From NCBI RefSeq assembly GCF_015100155.1, contig NZ_JACKZA010000022.1:1-37107 (forward strand): a DNA stretch of 37,107 nt, read 5' to 3'. The notes under the pieces are model-generated. The model worked only from the letters and a program-made list of their open reading frames with translations, searched no databases and was not told the origin of the DNA. Positions 30,715 to 37,107 of this stretch are shown here, in pieces. The position numbers and the translations under genes are program-made. The stretch comes from Acidithiobacillus sp. HP-2 (lineage in GTDB: Bacteria > Pseudomonadota > Gammaproteobacteria > Acidithiobacillales > Acidithiobacillaceae). The stretch's first letter is position 1. Every line of letters begins with the position of its first letter.

Positions 30715-32018
30715 CAGAAGTTTTACAAAATATTCCCTTCCTCGCTACGGAACGTACCGAGGCCTTGCTGGATATTGAGCGGCATCTGATAGCGGGTCAG
30801 TCGGCCATAGAACGCTGGTTTCGAGGCCAGTTTCAAAAAACTCCGGCGCCCTTTTACGCGTCCGTCGATTTGCGCAACTCCGGTTTCAAGTTGGCACCGG
30901 TGGATACCAATCTGTTTTCGGCAGGCTTCAACAATCTGAATCCTGAATTTTCATCGCTCTATGTATCGGCCATTCAGCACTATCTGAACCAGCATCATCC
31001 GGGCCTGGAGCGCGTGCTGCTCATTCCCGAAAATCATACCCGCAACCTGTTTTATCTGGAAAATGTGGCCAGATTGCGAGAGCTTCTGGAAATGTCCGGA
31101 CTGGAAGTGCGGGTGGGTTCACTCTTGCTGGAAGAGCGCACGGCTTATGATTTACCTTCGGGTAATTCCCTGCTTTTGGAGCCCATTTTTCGTGAAGGCG
31201 GACGCTTAAAGGCCGCAGGATTTGATCCCCAGCTGATTTTGCTCAATAACGATCTTTCCGGCGGTGTGCCGGAAATTCTGGAGAATCTCGAACAACCCAT
31301 ATCCCCGCCTCTGGCGGCAGGTTGGCGCTCGCGGCGGAAGTCCCAGCACTTTGCCCATTATCGTGCCGCCGCACATGAACTGGCGGAAGTGATAGATATC
31401 GACCCCTGGTTGATTGATCCGTTTTTCCGGCGTTGTCAGGGTATTGATTTCATGCGTGCCGAAGGCCGTGATTGCCTGGTCGCCAATGTCGATGCGGTTC
31501 TGGAATTGACCCGCGAGCGCTACGCCCACTATGGGATTACCCAGCGTCCCTTTGTGATTGTCAAAGCCGACGCAGGCACCTACGGCATGGGCATCATGAC
31601 GGCTTACTCCGGTGAAGAGTTCATGGATCTCAATCGTAAGGAACGCACGCGCATGGCTAAAAGCAAGGAAGGCCTGCCAGTGAGTGACGTGTTTATTCAG
31701 GAAGGGGTGTATACCTTTGAGCAGACCGCCGAGGAGGCGGTGGCTGAGCCGGTAGTTTATATGGTGGGTCAGCAGGTGCTGGGCGGCTTTTACCGGGTGC
31801 ATACCGGGCGGGGGCGCGATGAAAACCTGAATGCCCCCGGCGCGCATTTTGAGCCCATGGCCTTTGGTGAGCCTTGCATACTGCCTTGCCGGAAATCGCC
31901 GCCCGATGCCCCAGTAAACCGTTACTATGCTTATGGCGTCATTGCCCGCCTGACCCTGGTGGCGGCGGCCCGGGAAATGGCCGATTGGCGTCGGCAGCAA
32001 ATCCGGAGTGTTGAGTGA
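30711..32018 (+). CDS. gshA: Glutamate-cysteine ligase, ferrooxidans-type family
   Basis: This 435-residue protein resembles the rare glutamate-cysteine ligase family first shown in Thiobacillus ferrooxidans, not the E. coli or plant-type GshA. Seen in the sequence: FYASVDLRNSGFKLAPVDTN near the N-terminus, RPFVIVKADAGTYGMGIMTA in the middle (an ATP-grasp-like nucleotide loop, by inference) and NRYYAYGVIARLTLVAAARE near the end. It makes gamma-glutamylcysteine from glutamate and cysteine with ATP. The gshB gene follows at once, which strongly supports the call. ATG 30711 is in an ATGA overlap with gltA; the ribosome site is weak (AAGGA 13 bases upstream), so translation probably depends on gltA. 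Confidence 0.92.
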   Translation: MTEVLQNIPFLATERTEALLDIERHLIAGQSAIERWFRGQFQKTPAPFYASVDLRNSGFKLAPVDTNLFSAGFNNLNPEFSSLYVSAIQHYLNQHHPGLERVLLIPENHTRNLFYLENVARLRELLEMSGLEVRVGSLLLEERTAYDLPSGNSLLLEPIFREGGRLKAAGFDPQLILLNNDLSGGVPEILENLEQPISPPLAAGWRSRRKSQHFAHYRAAAHELAEVIDIDPWLIDPFFRRCQGIDFMRAEGRDCLVANVDAVLELTRERYAHYGITQRPFVIVKADAGTYGMGIMTAYSGEEFMDLNRKERTRMAKSKEGLPVSDVFIQEGVYTFEQTAEEAVAEPVVYMVGQQVLGGFYRVHTGRGRDENLNAPGAHFEPMAFGEPCILPCRKSPPDAPVNRYYAYGVIARLTLVAAAREMADWRRQQIRSVE

Positions 32019-32956
32019 TGACCCCGTTGAAAGCAGCCATTCTCATGGATCCCATAGCCGGGATCAAACCCGCCAAAGACAGCACTTTCGCCATGCTCCT
32101 GGCGGCGCAGGCACGGGGGCACCAGTGCTGGGTGTTTGGCCTGCCTGATTTGTTCATGCGCGATGGCCAGGTCTGGGCACGCCTGCAGGCGGTGACGGTG
32201 CAGGATGACAGTGCCGACTTCGCGACGCTGGCTGCCGTTGAAGAGCGGCCCCTGGCAGATATGGACGTGGTGCTGATGCGCAAGGACCCTCCGGTCGATC
32301 TGGAATATCTGACCGCCTGTTATCTGCTGGAACATGCCGGAACCTGGGTGGTGAACAATCCGGTGAGTCTGCGTAATGCCAATGAAAAACTCTATGCCTT
32401 GCATTTCCCCGAGTTTCTCCCGCCCTTTCTGGTCAGTCGTGATCTGGGTGACCTGCGCGCTTTTCTGGCCGAGCATGGCGAGGTGGTGGTCAAACCCCTT
32501 TCTGCGCGGGGGGGCGAAGGGGTATTTTACTTGCACCAGCAAGACCGCAATGTGGGCAGCATCCTCGAAACCGTAACGGCCTGGGGACAGCATTATGTCA
32601 TGGCTCAGCGCTATATTCCGGCCATACGCGAAGGCGACAAGCGCATTATTCTGGTGGACGGCGTGGCGGTGCCTGGTGCCATGTTGCGGGTACCTTCTGA
32701 AAAAGACTTTCGTGGCAATCTGGTAGCAGGGGCTACAGCCGTAGCCGCCGAGCTGAGTGCGCGGGATCAGGATATTTGTGCGGCAATAGGGCCAGCTCTC
32801 CGTGCTGCAGGATTACTTTTTGTCGGGCTGGATGTGATTGGCGGCTATGTGACTGAAATCAACGTCACCAGTCCCACCGGGGTGCGGGAGATTCGTCGCT
32901 TTTTTGCTGTGGATGCCGCCGAGCTGCTCTGGCAGCGTCTGGAACAAGGGCAGTAA
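32018..32956 (+). CDS. gshB: Glutathione synthetase
   Basis: GshB joins gamma-glutamylcysteine to glycine with ATP. The 312-residue protein aligns with E. coli GshB along its length: AAILMDPIAGIKPAKDSTFAMLL, DVVLMRKDPPVDLEYL, NNPVSLRNANEKLYAL, the ATP-grasp EVVVKPLSARGGEGVFYL, YIPAIREGDKRIILVDG and the end FVGLDVIGGYVTEINVTSP. ATG 32018 is preferred, with GGAG 10 bases upstream; GTG 32015 is also possible. It overlaps the gshA stop. After it comes a 67-base gap to yqgE, the largest within this gene series, which may hold a weak internal promoter (TATGAT at 33011). Confidence 0.96.
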   Translation: MTPLKAAILMDPIAGIKPAKDSTFAMLLAAQARGHQCWVFGLPDLFMRDGQVWARLQAVTVQDDSADFATLAAVEERPLADMDVVLMRKDPPVDLEYLTACYLLEHAGTWVVNNPVSLRNANEKLYALHFPEFLPPFLVSRDLGDLRAFLAEHGEVVVKPLSARGGEGVFYLHQQDRNVGSILETVTAWGQHYVMAQRYIPAIREGDKRIILVDGVAVPGAMLRVPSEKDFRGNLVAGATAVAAELSARDQDICAAIGPALRAAGLLFVGLDVIGGYVTEINVTSPTGVREIRRFFAVDAAELLWQRLEQGQ

Positions 32957-33023
32957 TGGCCGCGCTGGCACAGTCGGGAATGCAATCTGCCGTTTTTCAT
33001 CGAAAACCCGTATGATAGGCAGT

Positions 33024-33584
33024 ATGACGAATTTCTCTTCTCTTAAAAATCATCTGCTCATTGCCATGCCGGCGCTTCATGACGGTATTTTTGACCGGAC
33101 GGTGATTGTAGTTTGCGAGCATAGCCCCGACGGTGCCATGGGCGTGGTCATCAATCGTCTTGTGGATATTAATATGTCCGAAGCTCTCAAGGCCGTAGAT
33201 ATCCAGCCTTCCGAAGAAATGATTCATCGCCCGGTTTATTGGGGTGGACCGGTGCAGCCGCAGCACGGCTTTATTTTGCATTCGCCCAAGGGTGAATGGC
33301 TTTCCAGTCTGGAGCTGAACGAGGACCTGGCATTGACCAGCTCTCCCGATATTTTGCAAGCCATCGCCCAGCATGAGGAACCCCAGCGTTATCTGTTAGC
33401 TTTGGGGTATGCCGGTTGGGGGGCGCAGCAACTGGAAGAAGAGTTGAAAGAAAATGCCTGGTTGCACGGCCCGATGGATATGCAGGTCATGTTTGAGTTG
33501 CCCGCCAGTGAACGCTGGCAGGCCGCCGCGCGCTCGCTCGGAGTGGATATGCGCCTGCTCAGCGGGGCGGCGGGCCATGCCTGA
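33024..33584 (+). CDS. yqgE: UPF0301 (YqgE/AlgH) family protein
   Basis: The 186-residue protein matches the YqgE/AlgH family: SLKNHLLIAMPALHDGIFDRTVI, CEHSPDGAMGVVINR, VYWGGPVQPQHGFILHSP, LALGYAGWGAQQLEEEL, ENAWL and the C-terminal GVDMRLLSGAAGHA. The family has no settled biochemical function, although it nearly always sits beside ruvX, as here. The start ATG 33024 gives the family N-terminus; the ribosome site is weak (AGG six bases upstream) and ATG 33012 is an alternative. The end overlaps ruvX by 8 bases. Confidence 0.94.
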   Translation: MTNFSSLKNHLLIAMPALHDGIFDRTVIVVCEHSPDGAMGVVINRLVDINMSEALKAVDIQPSEEMIHRPVYWGGPVQPQHGFILHSPKGEWLSSLELNEDLALTSSPDILQAIAQHEEPQRYLLALGYAGWGAQQLEEELKENAWLHGPMDMQVMFELPASERWQAAARSLGVDMRLLSGAAGHA

Positions 33585-34008
33585 GGGCTCCGGGCCGCTT
33601 CTGGGGATTGATTTCGGGGAACGACGTATTGGTATTGCCGTGTTGGGCGAATCCGGTTGGGCACCGCAGGGCGTAGCTACCCTGCGCAATGGGGAGATCG
33701 GCCCGGATTGGGAGAGCTTTGCGCGCATCCTCAAGGACTGGCAACCGCGCGCTATAGTTCTGGGTTTGCCCCTGAACATGGACGGTAGTGAAGGCTTGAT
33801 GGTGCGCCGGGTGCGCAATTTTGCCAGGAGTCTGCAGCGCCGTTTCCCCCTGCCTGTGCATTGGGTGGACGAACGCCTCAGTAGTCATGCGGCCGAATGG
33901 ATGCTGAAAGAGCGGGCGCTTTCCGCAAAGCAGCGCGCCGGGCTTTTGGATCAGGCCGCTGCCTGTGAAATTCTCCAGACTTTTCAGGATGTCGGAGCCA
34001 TGCAATGA
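33577..34008 (+). CDS. ruvX: Holliday junction resolvase-like RuvX (YqgF)
   Basis: The 143-residue protein has the YqgF RNase H-like fold motifs: LLGIDFGERRIGIAVLG with the first catalytic Asp, IVLGLPLNMDGSEG, and VHWVDERLSSHAAEWML with the second acidic pair, and a final Asp in LLDQAAACEILQTF. YqgF proteins act in 16S rRNA 5' end maturation and have been proposed as Holliday junction resolvases. ATG 33577 overlaps the yqgE end, and the end shares ATGA with pyrR. Confidence 0.93.
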   Translation: MPEGSGPLLGIDFGERRIGIAVLGESGWAPQGVATLRNGEIGPDWESFARILKDWQPRAIVLGLPLNMDGSEGLMVRRVRNFARSLQRRFPLPVHWVDERLSSHAAEWMLKERALSAKQRAGLLDQAAACEILQTFQDVGAMQ

Positions 34009-34514
34009 ATGCAGACTGGGATGTGACAACACTGCTGGAAGGAATGGTTCGGGATTTGCGTCCGCATGTAGACCCGGAGCAGACCGCCATGATTGGTATA
34101 TTTACGGGTGGTGTCTGGATAGCCCAGGCGCTGCACCGCGCTTTGGGGCTGAAAACGGCGCTGGGGCAGCTGGATATTTCTTTTTATCGGGATGATTTCA
34201 GTCAGATTGGTCTGCACCCGCAAGTCCGGGCGTCGGATATTCCCTTTGCTGTGGACGGTCGCTCCATCGTTCTGGTGGATGACGTGCTCTATACGGGGCG
34301 TACCATCCGCGCCGCCATGAACGAAATATTTGATTATGGCCGACCGGCAAACATTCTCCTGGCCGTACTGGTAGATCGCGGTGGGCACGAAGTCCCGGTG
34401 GCGGCCGACATTGCTGCCTTACGCCTCAACGCGGCGGCGGGTGGACAAATCAAACTCCGGGGCCCCGATCCGCTGCGTCTGGAATTGCTGACATCGCCAA
34501 GGACAGCTTCATGA
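34005..34514 (+). CDS. pyrR: PyrR bifunctional regulator / uracil phosphoribosyltransferase
   Basis: The 169-residue protein has the type I phosphoribosyltransferase fold with the PRPP loop [18 protein letters not shown] and the PyrR region [18 protein letters not shown]. In Bacillus PyrR binds pyr mRNA and attenuates it; in Pseudomonas PyrR precedes pyrB and also regulates. No obvious pyr attenuator stem-loop is seen in the tight ruvX-pyrR-pyrB junctions, so control here may act further upstream or PyrR may act as a UMP-forming enzyme (inference). ATG 34005 has GGAG eight bases upstream and overlaps ruvX. The end overlaps pyrB (ATGA). Confidence 0.94.
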   Translation: MNADWDVTTLLEGMVRDLRPHVDPEQTAMIGIFTGGVWIAQALHRALGLKTALGQLDISFYRDDFSQIGLHPQVRASDIPFAVDGRSIVLVDDVLYTGRTIRAAMNEIFDYGRPANILLAVLVDRGGHEVPVAADIAALRLNAAAGGQIKLRGPDPLRLELLTSPRTAS

Positions 34515-35509
34515 GTTTTTCCACTTTCCGTTTTGGTGATGGTAATCCTCAATATGACGCCCAGGGTCGTCTCCGCCATCTGCTTAATACCGAAGGGCTG
34601 CGTGAACCCGAAATGCTGCAGATTCTGGATACGGCCGAATCCTTCCTCAGCATCGCGCAGCGCAGTGTCAAAAAAACCCCGACGCTCCGGGGCAAAACCA
34701 TCGTCAATCTGTTTTTTGAGAACAGCACACGCACGCGGAGCACCTTTGAGCTGGCCGCCAAACGCCTCTCCGCCGATGTTTTGAATATTGCGGTCAGTAC
34801 CAGCAGTGCCAGTAAGGGCGAATCCCTGATCGACACGGTGGATAATCTTATGGCCATGCAGGTGGATGGTTTTGTGATTCGCCATCCGGAAGCCGGAGCC
34901 GCGCATCTGATCGCCCGGCATCTGGGAGACTCGGCGCTGGTGATCAATGCAGGTGATGGCCAGCATGCCCATCCGACCCAGGCCTTGCTGGATGTATTCA
35001 CGATTCGGCGTCTGGCCGGACCCATTGAAGACCGGGTCGTGGCTATTGTGGGTGATGTCCTGCATTCGCGGGTGGCGCGTTCCCAGATTCATGCCTTGTC
35101 GATTCTCGGTTGCCCGGAAATCCGGGTCATCGGGCCACAAACCCTGGTTCCCAAAGAACTCTCCGCGCTGGGGGTGCATGTCTACCACGACCTGCAGGCA
35201 GGATTGCGCGGTGTCAATGTCATTTGTGCCCTGCGATTGCAGAAGGAACGCATGGAATCCCATCGTCTGCCCAGTCTGGATGAATTCCATCGCCGCTTTG
35301 GCCTGACTCCGGAGCGCTTGCAGTGGGCGCAGCCTGATGCGCTGGTCCTGCATCCGGGGCCTATGAATCGCGGCGTGGAAATTGCGTCGGAAGTGGCGGA
35401 CGGTCATCAGGCCGTGATTTTGCAACAGGTTGCATACGGTCTCGCCGTGCGTATGGCGGTATTGACCCTCCTGGCGGGTGCTGCGGGCGGAGGCGAAAAC
35501 CATGCGTAG
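34511..35509 (+). CDS. pyrB: Aspartate carbamoyltransferase catalytic subunit
   Basis: PyrB makes carbamoyl aspartate in the first committed step of pyrimidine synthesis. The 332-residue protein has the carbamoyl-phosphate motif [19 protein letters not shown], the Ser/Lys loop [30 protein letters not shown] and [12 protein letters not shown]. The N-terminal extension (about 20 residues before LLNTEGL) fits the class A ATCases that form dodecamers with PyrC' in Pseudomonas. The gene overlaps pyrR by four bases and the following pyrC' by 8. No pyrI regulatory subunit gene is present. Confidence 0.96.
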   Translation: MSFSTFRFGDGNPQYDAQGRLRHLLNTEGLREPEMLQILDTAESFLSIAQRSVKKTPTLRGKTIVNLFFENSTRTRSTFELAAKRLSADVLNIAVSTSSASKGESLIDTVDNLMAMQVDGFVIRHPEAGAAHLIARHLGDSALVINAGDGQHAHPTQALLDVFTIRRLAGPIEDRVVAIVGDVLHSRVARSQIHALSILGCPEIRVIGPQTLVPKELSALGVHVYHDLQAGLRGVNVICALRLQKERMESHRLPSLDEFHRRFGLTPERLQWAQPDALVLHPGPMNRGVEIASEVADGHQAVILQQVAYGLAVRMAVLTLLAGAAGGGENHA

Positions 35510-36776
35510 AATCATCCGCAATGTCCGCGTCATGGATCCCGGCGATGGATTTGATGCGGTAACCGACCTGGCTATTGTCGCTGGAAAAATCGCTGTACGG
35601 GGTGCTGTCGCTGAGGATTTTCGGGCGGATGAAATTCTCGATGGTACAGGCCTGGTAGCTTGCCCGGGGCTGATAGAAAGCAGCTTGCAGGCGCATAGTC
35701 CCGGTCATGGACGCGATGGCGATCTGGCCAGCGAGCTACAGGCCGCCGTGGCGGGTGGGGTAACGCAGGTCGTGCTGCGTCCGGATACCCAGCCCGTTGC
35801 CGATACCCCTGCCGTCCTCCGGGAGCAGCAACTGTTGGCTGAAAAGCTGGCTCTGGCGCGGGTGCAGGTCAGCGCGGCCCTGACAACGGGCTTGCAGGGG
35901 CAAGCCTTGAGTGAAATGACGGCACTTATGGATGCTGGGGCGCGGGTGTTCAGTCAGGCCAAGCAGCCTGTCCATAGCGCCGCCCTGCTGCGTCTGGCCC
36001 TGAGCTACGCGGCTGATTTGGGACTGCCGGTAATGCTCCATCCCGAAGACCCCGAACTGGCCGCCCATGGCGTGATGAACGAAAGCGGGTTGAGCCTGCG
36101 GCTGGGCCTTCCGGGGCGCACGGCCGTGGCTGAACAGGTGGGCATCCAGCGGGATATAGCCATTGCGGCACTGAGTGGCTGCCCTCTGTTTTTCCCTCAT
36201 CTCAGCACGGGCGGCGCTGTTGCTGCGGTAAAAGCCGCCCGTAAGCGTGGTGAGGCGGTGCGCTGCGGGGTCAGCATCCACCACTTGTTGCTCAGTGAGC
36301 AGGATGTCGGGTTTTTCAACGTCCATGCCAAAGTATTGCCACCGCTACGCTCTTTGGCCGAACGGGATGCCCTGCGCCGGGCTGTGGCCGAGGGCGATGT
36401 TGCGGCCATCAGCAGCGATCATACTCCCTGGGGAGTAGACCGCGAGAGCATGACTTTTATTCAGGCTCCTTTCGGGATCAGTGCGGTGGAGTGCTTGTTG
36501 CCGCTGACTTTGCGTCTGGTGGACGACGGCCTGCTGGGTTTAATGGCTGCGCTGCGATTACTCAGCACCGGCCCTGCTCAGGCGCTGGGCTTGCCGCTGC
36601 CTTCTCTGCAAGTCGGCAGTGTGGCGGATTTATGTCTGTTTGATCCGGAAGCCGCATTTACCCTTAATCCCGCATCCGGAGCCAGCCGGGGCCGCAATCT
36701 GCCTTATGCCCAATGGGATCTGCGCGGACGGGTGCGCTATACCATGGTGGAGGGGCGGGTGGTGTTTCGGGGTTGA
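35502..36776 (+). CDS. pyrC': Dihydroorotase-like PyrC', metal ligands lost
   Basis: The 424-residue protein has the overall dihydroorotase fold: [63 protein letters not shown] and ISSDHTPW. However, the first metal motif, normally PGLVDLHVHLREPG, reads [14 protein letters not shown] (54-67), so both HxH ligands are Ser61 and Gln63. The enzyme is probably inactive, like PyrC' of Pseudomonas, which is needed to assemble active PyrB. The pyrR-pyrB-pyrC' order is the same there. An active dihydroorotase is expected elsewhere in the genome. GGAGG eight bases before ATG 35502 marks the start. An IS begins about 20 bases after the stop. Confidence 0.9.
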   Translation: MRRIIRNVRVMDPGDGFDAVTDLAIVAGKIAVRGAVAEDFRADEILDGTGLVACPGLIESSLQAHSPGHGRDGDLASELQAAVAGGVTQVVLRPDTQPVADTPAVLREQQLLAEKLALARVQVSAALTTGLQGQALSEMTALMDAGARVFSQAKQPVHSAALLRLALSYAADLGLPVMLHPEDPELAAHGVMNESGLSLRLGLPGRTAVAEQVGIQRDIAIAALSGCPLFFPHLSTGGAVAAVKAARKRGEAVRCGVSIHHLLLSEQDVGFFNVHAKVLPPLRSLAERDALRRAVAEGDVAAISSDHTPWGVDRESMTFIQAPFGISAVECLLPLTLRLVDDGLLGLMAALRLLSTGPAQALGLPLPSLQVGSVADLCLFDPEAAFTLNPASGASRGRNLPYAQWDLRGRVRYTMVEGRVVFRG

Positions 36777-36836
36777 GGATGTTTGTGCCAATACCCCTAG
36801 CAGCTTGTCGGACTTTCATTTTGCCTAAAATTATCG

Positions 36837-36842
36837 TATAAT
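36837..36842 (+). promoter_or_regulatory. -10 box of transposase gene
   Basis: A perfect TATAAT lies 31 bases before the likely transposase start. The -35 region (TTTCAT at 36814-36819, 17-base spacer) is poor. Confidence 0.4.
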
Positions 36843-36872
36843 TACTTATGATTCAATGTGATGAGTGATTTT

Positions 36873-37107
36873 ATGGCCCACTTCCTCGATGCTGACCGCA
36901 AGACCGATTATCTTCTGCCCCCCTCCATGGACGACTGGCTTCCGGAAGGGCACCTGGCGCGATTTATCGTGGAAGTCATTGATCAGCTCGATCTCTCGCT
37001 GCTGGTCCAACAATATGCGGGTCGTGGCCATAAGGCCTATCACCCGGCCACCCTCCTGGCGATTCTGGTCTACGGCTATGCCAACGGGGTCTTTTCCAGC
37101 CGTAAAC
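36873..37107 (+). CDS. Transposase, N-terminal part (IS1182/DUF772 type), partial
   Basis: The frame is open from ATG 36873 to the window end and gives 78 residues: FLDADRKTDYLLPPSMDDWL, then LARFIVEVIDQLDLS, then AYHPATLLAILVYGYANGVF. This is the N-terminal domain (DUF772) of DDE transposases of the IS1182/IS5-like group. The DDE catalytic core lies beyond the window. An in-frame ATG at 36861 would add four residues; neither start has a clear ribosome site, which is common for transposases. The gene appears intact so far as it can be read. Confidence 0.82.
   Translation, partial: MAHFLDADRKTDYLLPPSMDDWLPEGHLARFIVEVIDQLDLSLLVQQYAGRGHKAYHPATLLAILVYGYANGVFSSRK

Larger units (their letters stand above)
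36795..37107 (+). mobile_element. Insertion sequence, left part (IS1182-like), cut by window end
   Basis: The last 300 bases carry the start of a transposase gene with its own TATAAT (36837-36842) and an end-like sequence near 36800-36825 (CAGCTTGTCGGACTTTCATT). The exact left end cannot be fixed without the right end or a second copy. Insertion is close behind pyrC' and on the same strand; it does not interrupt a recognisable gene in the window. Confidence 0.6.

Noticed and set aside
34334-35533. 399-codon minus-strand open frame opposite pyrB
   Set aside because: Antisense shadow of pyrB; product has no recognisable domain and pyrB motifs are intact on the other strand.
1-37107. CRISPR array, prophage, toxin-antitoxin or other defence system
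   Set aside because: No regularly spaced repeats, cas genes, phage structural genes or nuclease/toxin pairs were seen. The short tandem repeat before nuoA has no spacers.

Overview
The window most likely comes from a chemolithoautotrophic gammaproteobacterial-type acidophile of the genus Acidithiobacillus. The clues are a gltA-gshA-gshB cluster whose GshA looks like the rare glutamate-cysteine ligase family first described in Thiobacillus (Acidithiobacillus) ferrooxidans, a complete 13-gene complex I operon with fused nuoCD, PDH genes with an E2-E3 fusion, and a pyrR-pyrB-pyrC' cluster of the Pseudomonas kind. Species cannot be fixed from this sequence alone. Nothing points to a phage, plasmid or genomic island; the only mobile DNA is an insertion sequence cut by the right edge.

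Layout. 1-342: 3' end of a 23S rRNA gene, a 5S rRNA gene and the rRNA operon terminator. 362-4139: a convergent HI0933-family flavoprotein, a nitroreductase, a small DUF2892 membrane protein, a Bcr/CflA-type MFS exporter and a small unknown protein on the minus strand. 4300-17764: nuoA-B-CD-E-F-G-H-I-J-K-L-M-N, with every junction overlapping. 17797-18738: rplM-rpsI with a near-consensus promoter and a terminator. 18765-19799: argC. 19800-20382: a 583-base gap holding a stem-loop and a short coding-like fragment. 20383-23265: a run of secreted or envelope proteins (Pro/Tyr-rich protein, glycine-zipper lipoprotein, porin, OmpA-like lipoprotein). 23411-28880: pdhA-pdhB-(E2-E3 fusion) and a PsiE-like membrane protein. 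28996-29423: erpA and terminator. 29452-36776: a probable long operon gltA-gshA-gshB-yqgE-ruvX-pyrR-pyrB-pyrC'. 36795-37107: start of an IS with a truncated transposase gene.

How the genes fit together. PDH makes acetyl-CoA and GltA condenses it with oxaloacetate, feeding glutamate-family synthesis; ArgC, GshA and GshB then use glutamate-derived carbon for arginine and glutathione, and PyrB' and PyrC' begin pyrimidine synthesis. Complex I links NAD(H), quinone and the proton gradient; in iron and sulfur oxidising acidophiles it is thought to run in reverse to make NADH. ErpA supplies Fe-S clusters.

Most interesting observation. The membrane arm of this complex I departs from the classic pattern at several otherwise near-invariant charged positions: NuoK lacks its second membrane Glu, NuoM lacks the TM8 Lys plus the LPDAH and DxKR motifs, and NuoN has Glu in place of the TM7 Lys. 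NuoL and NuoH look canonical. NuoF also has Cys in place of the Arg of GRGGAG. Other points of note are the E2-E3 fusion with an altered HxxxDG motif, the PyrC' lacking metal ligands, a 24-bp perfect palindrome before gltA, and a pentanucleotide repeat before nuoA. Family assignments and residue comparisons were made by eye from memory, without database searches.
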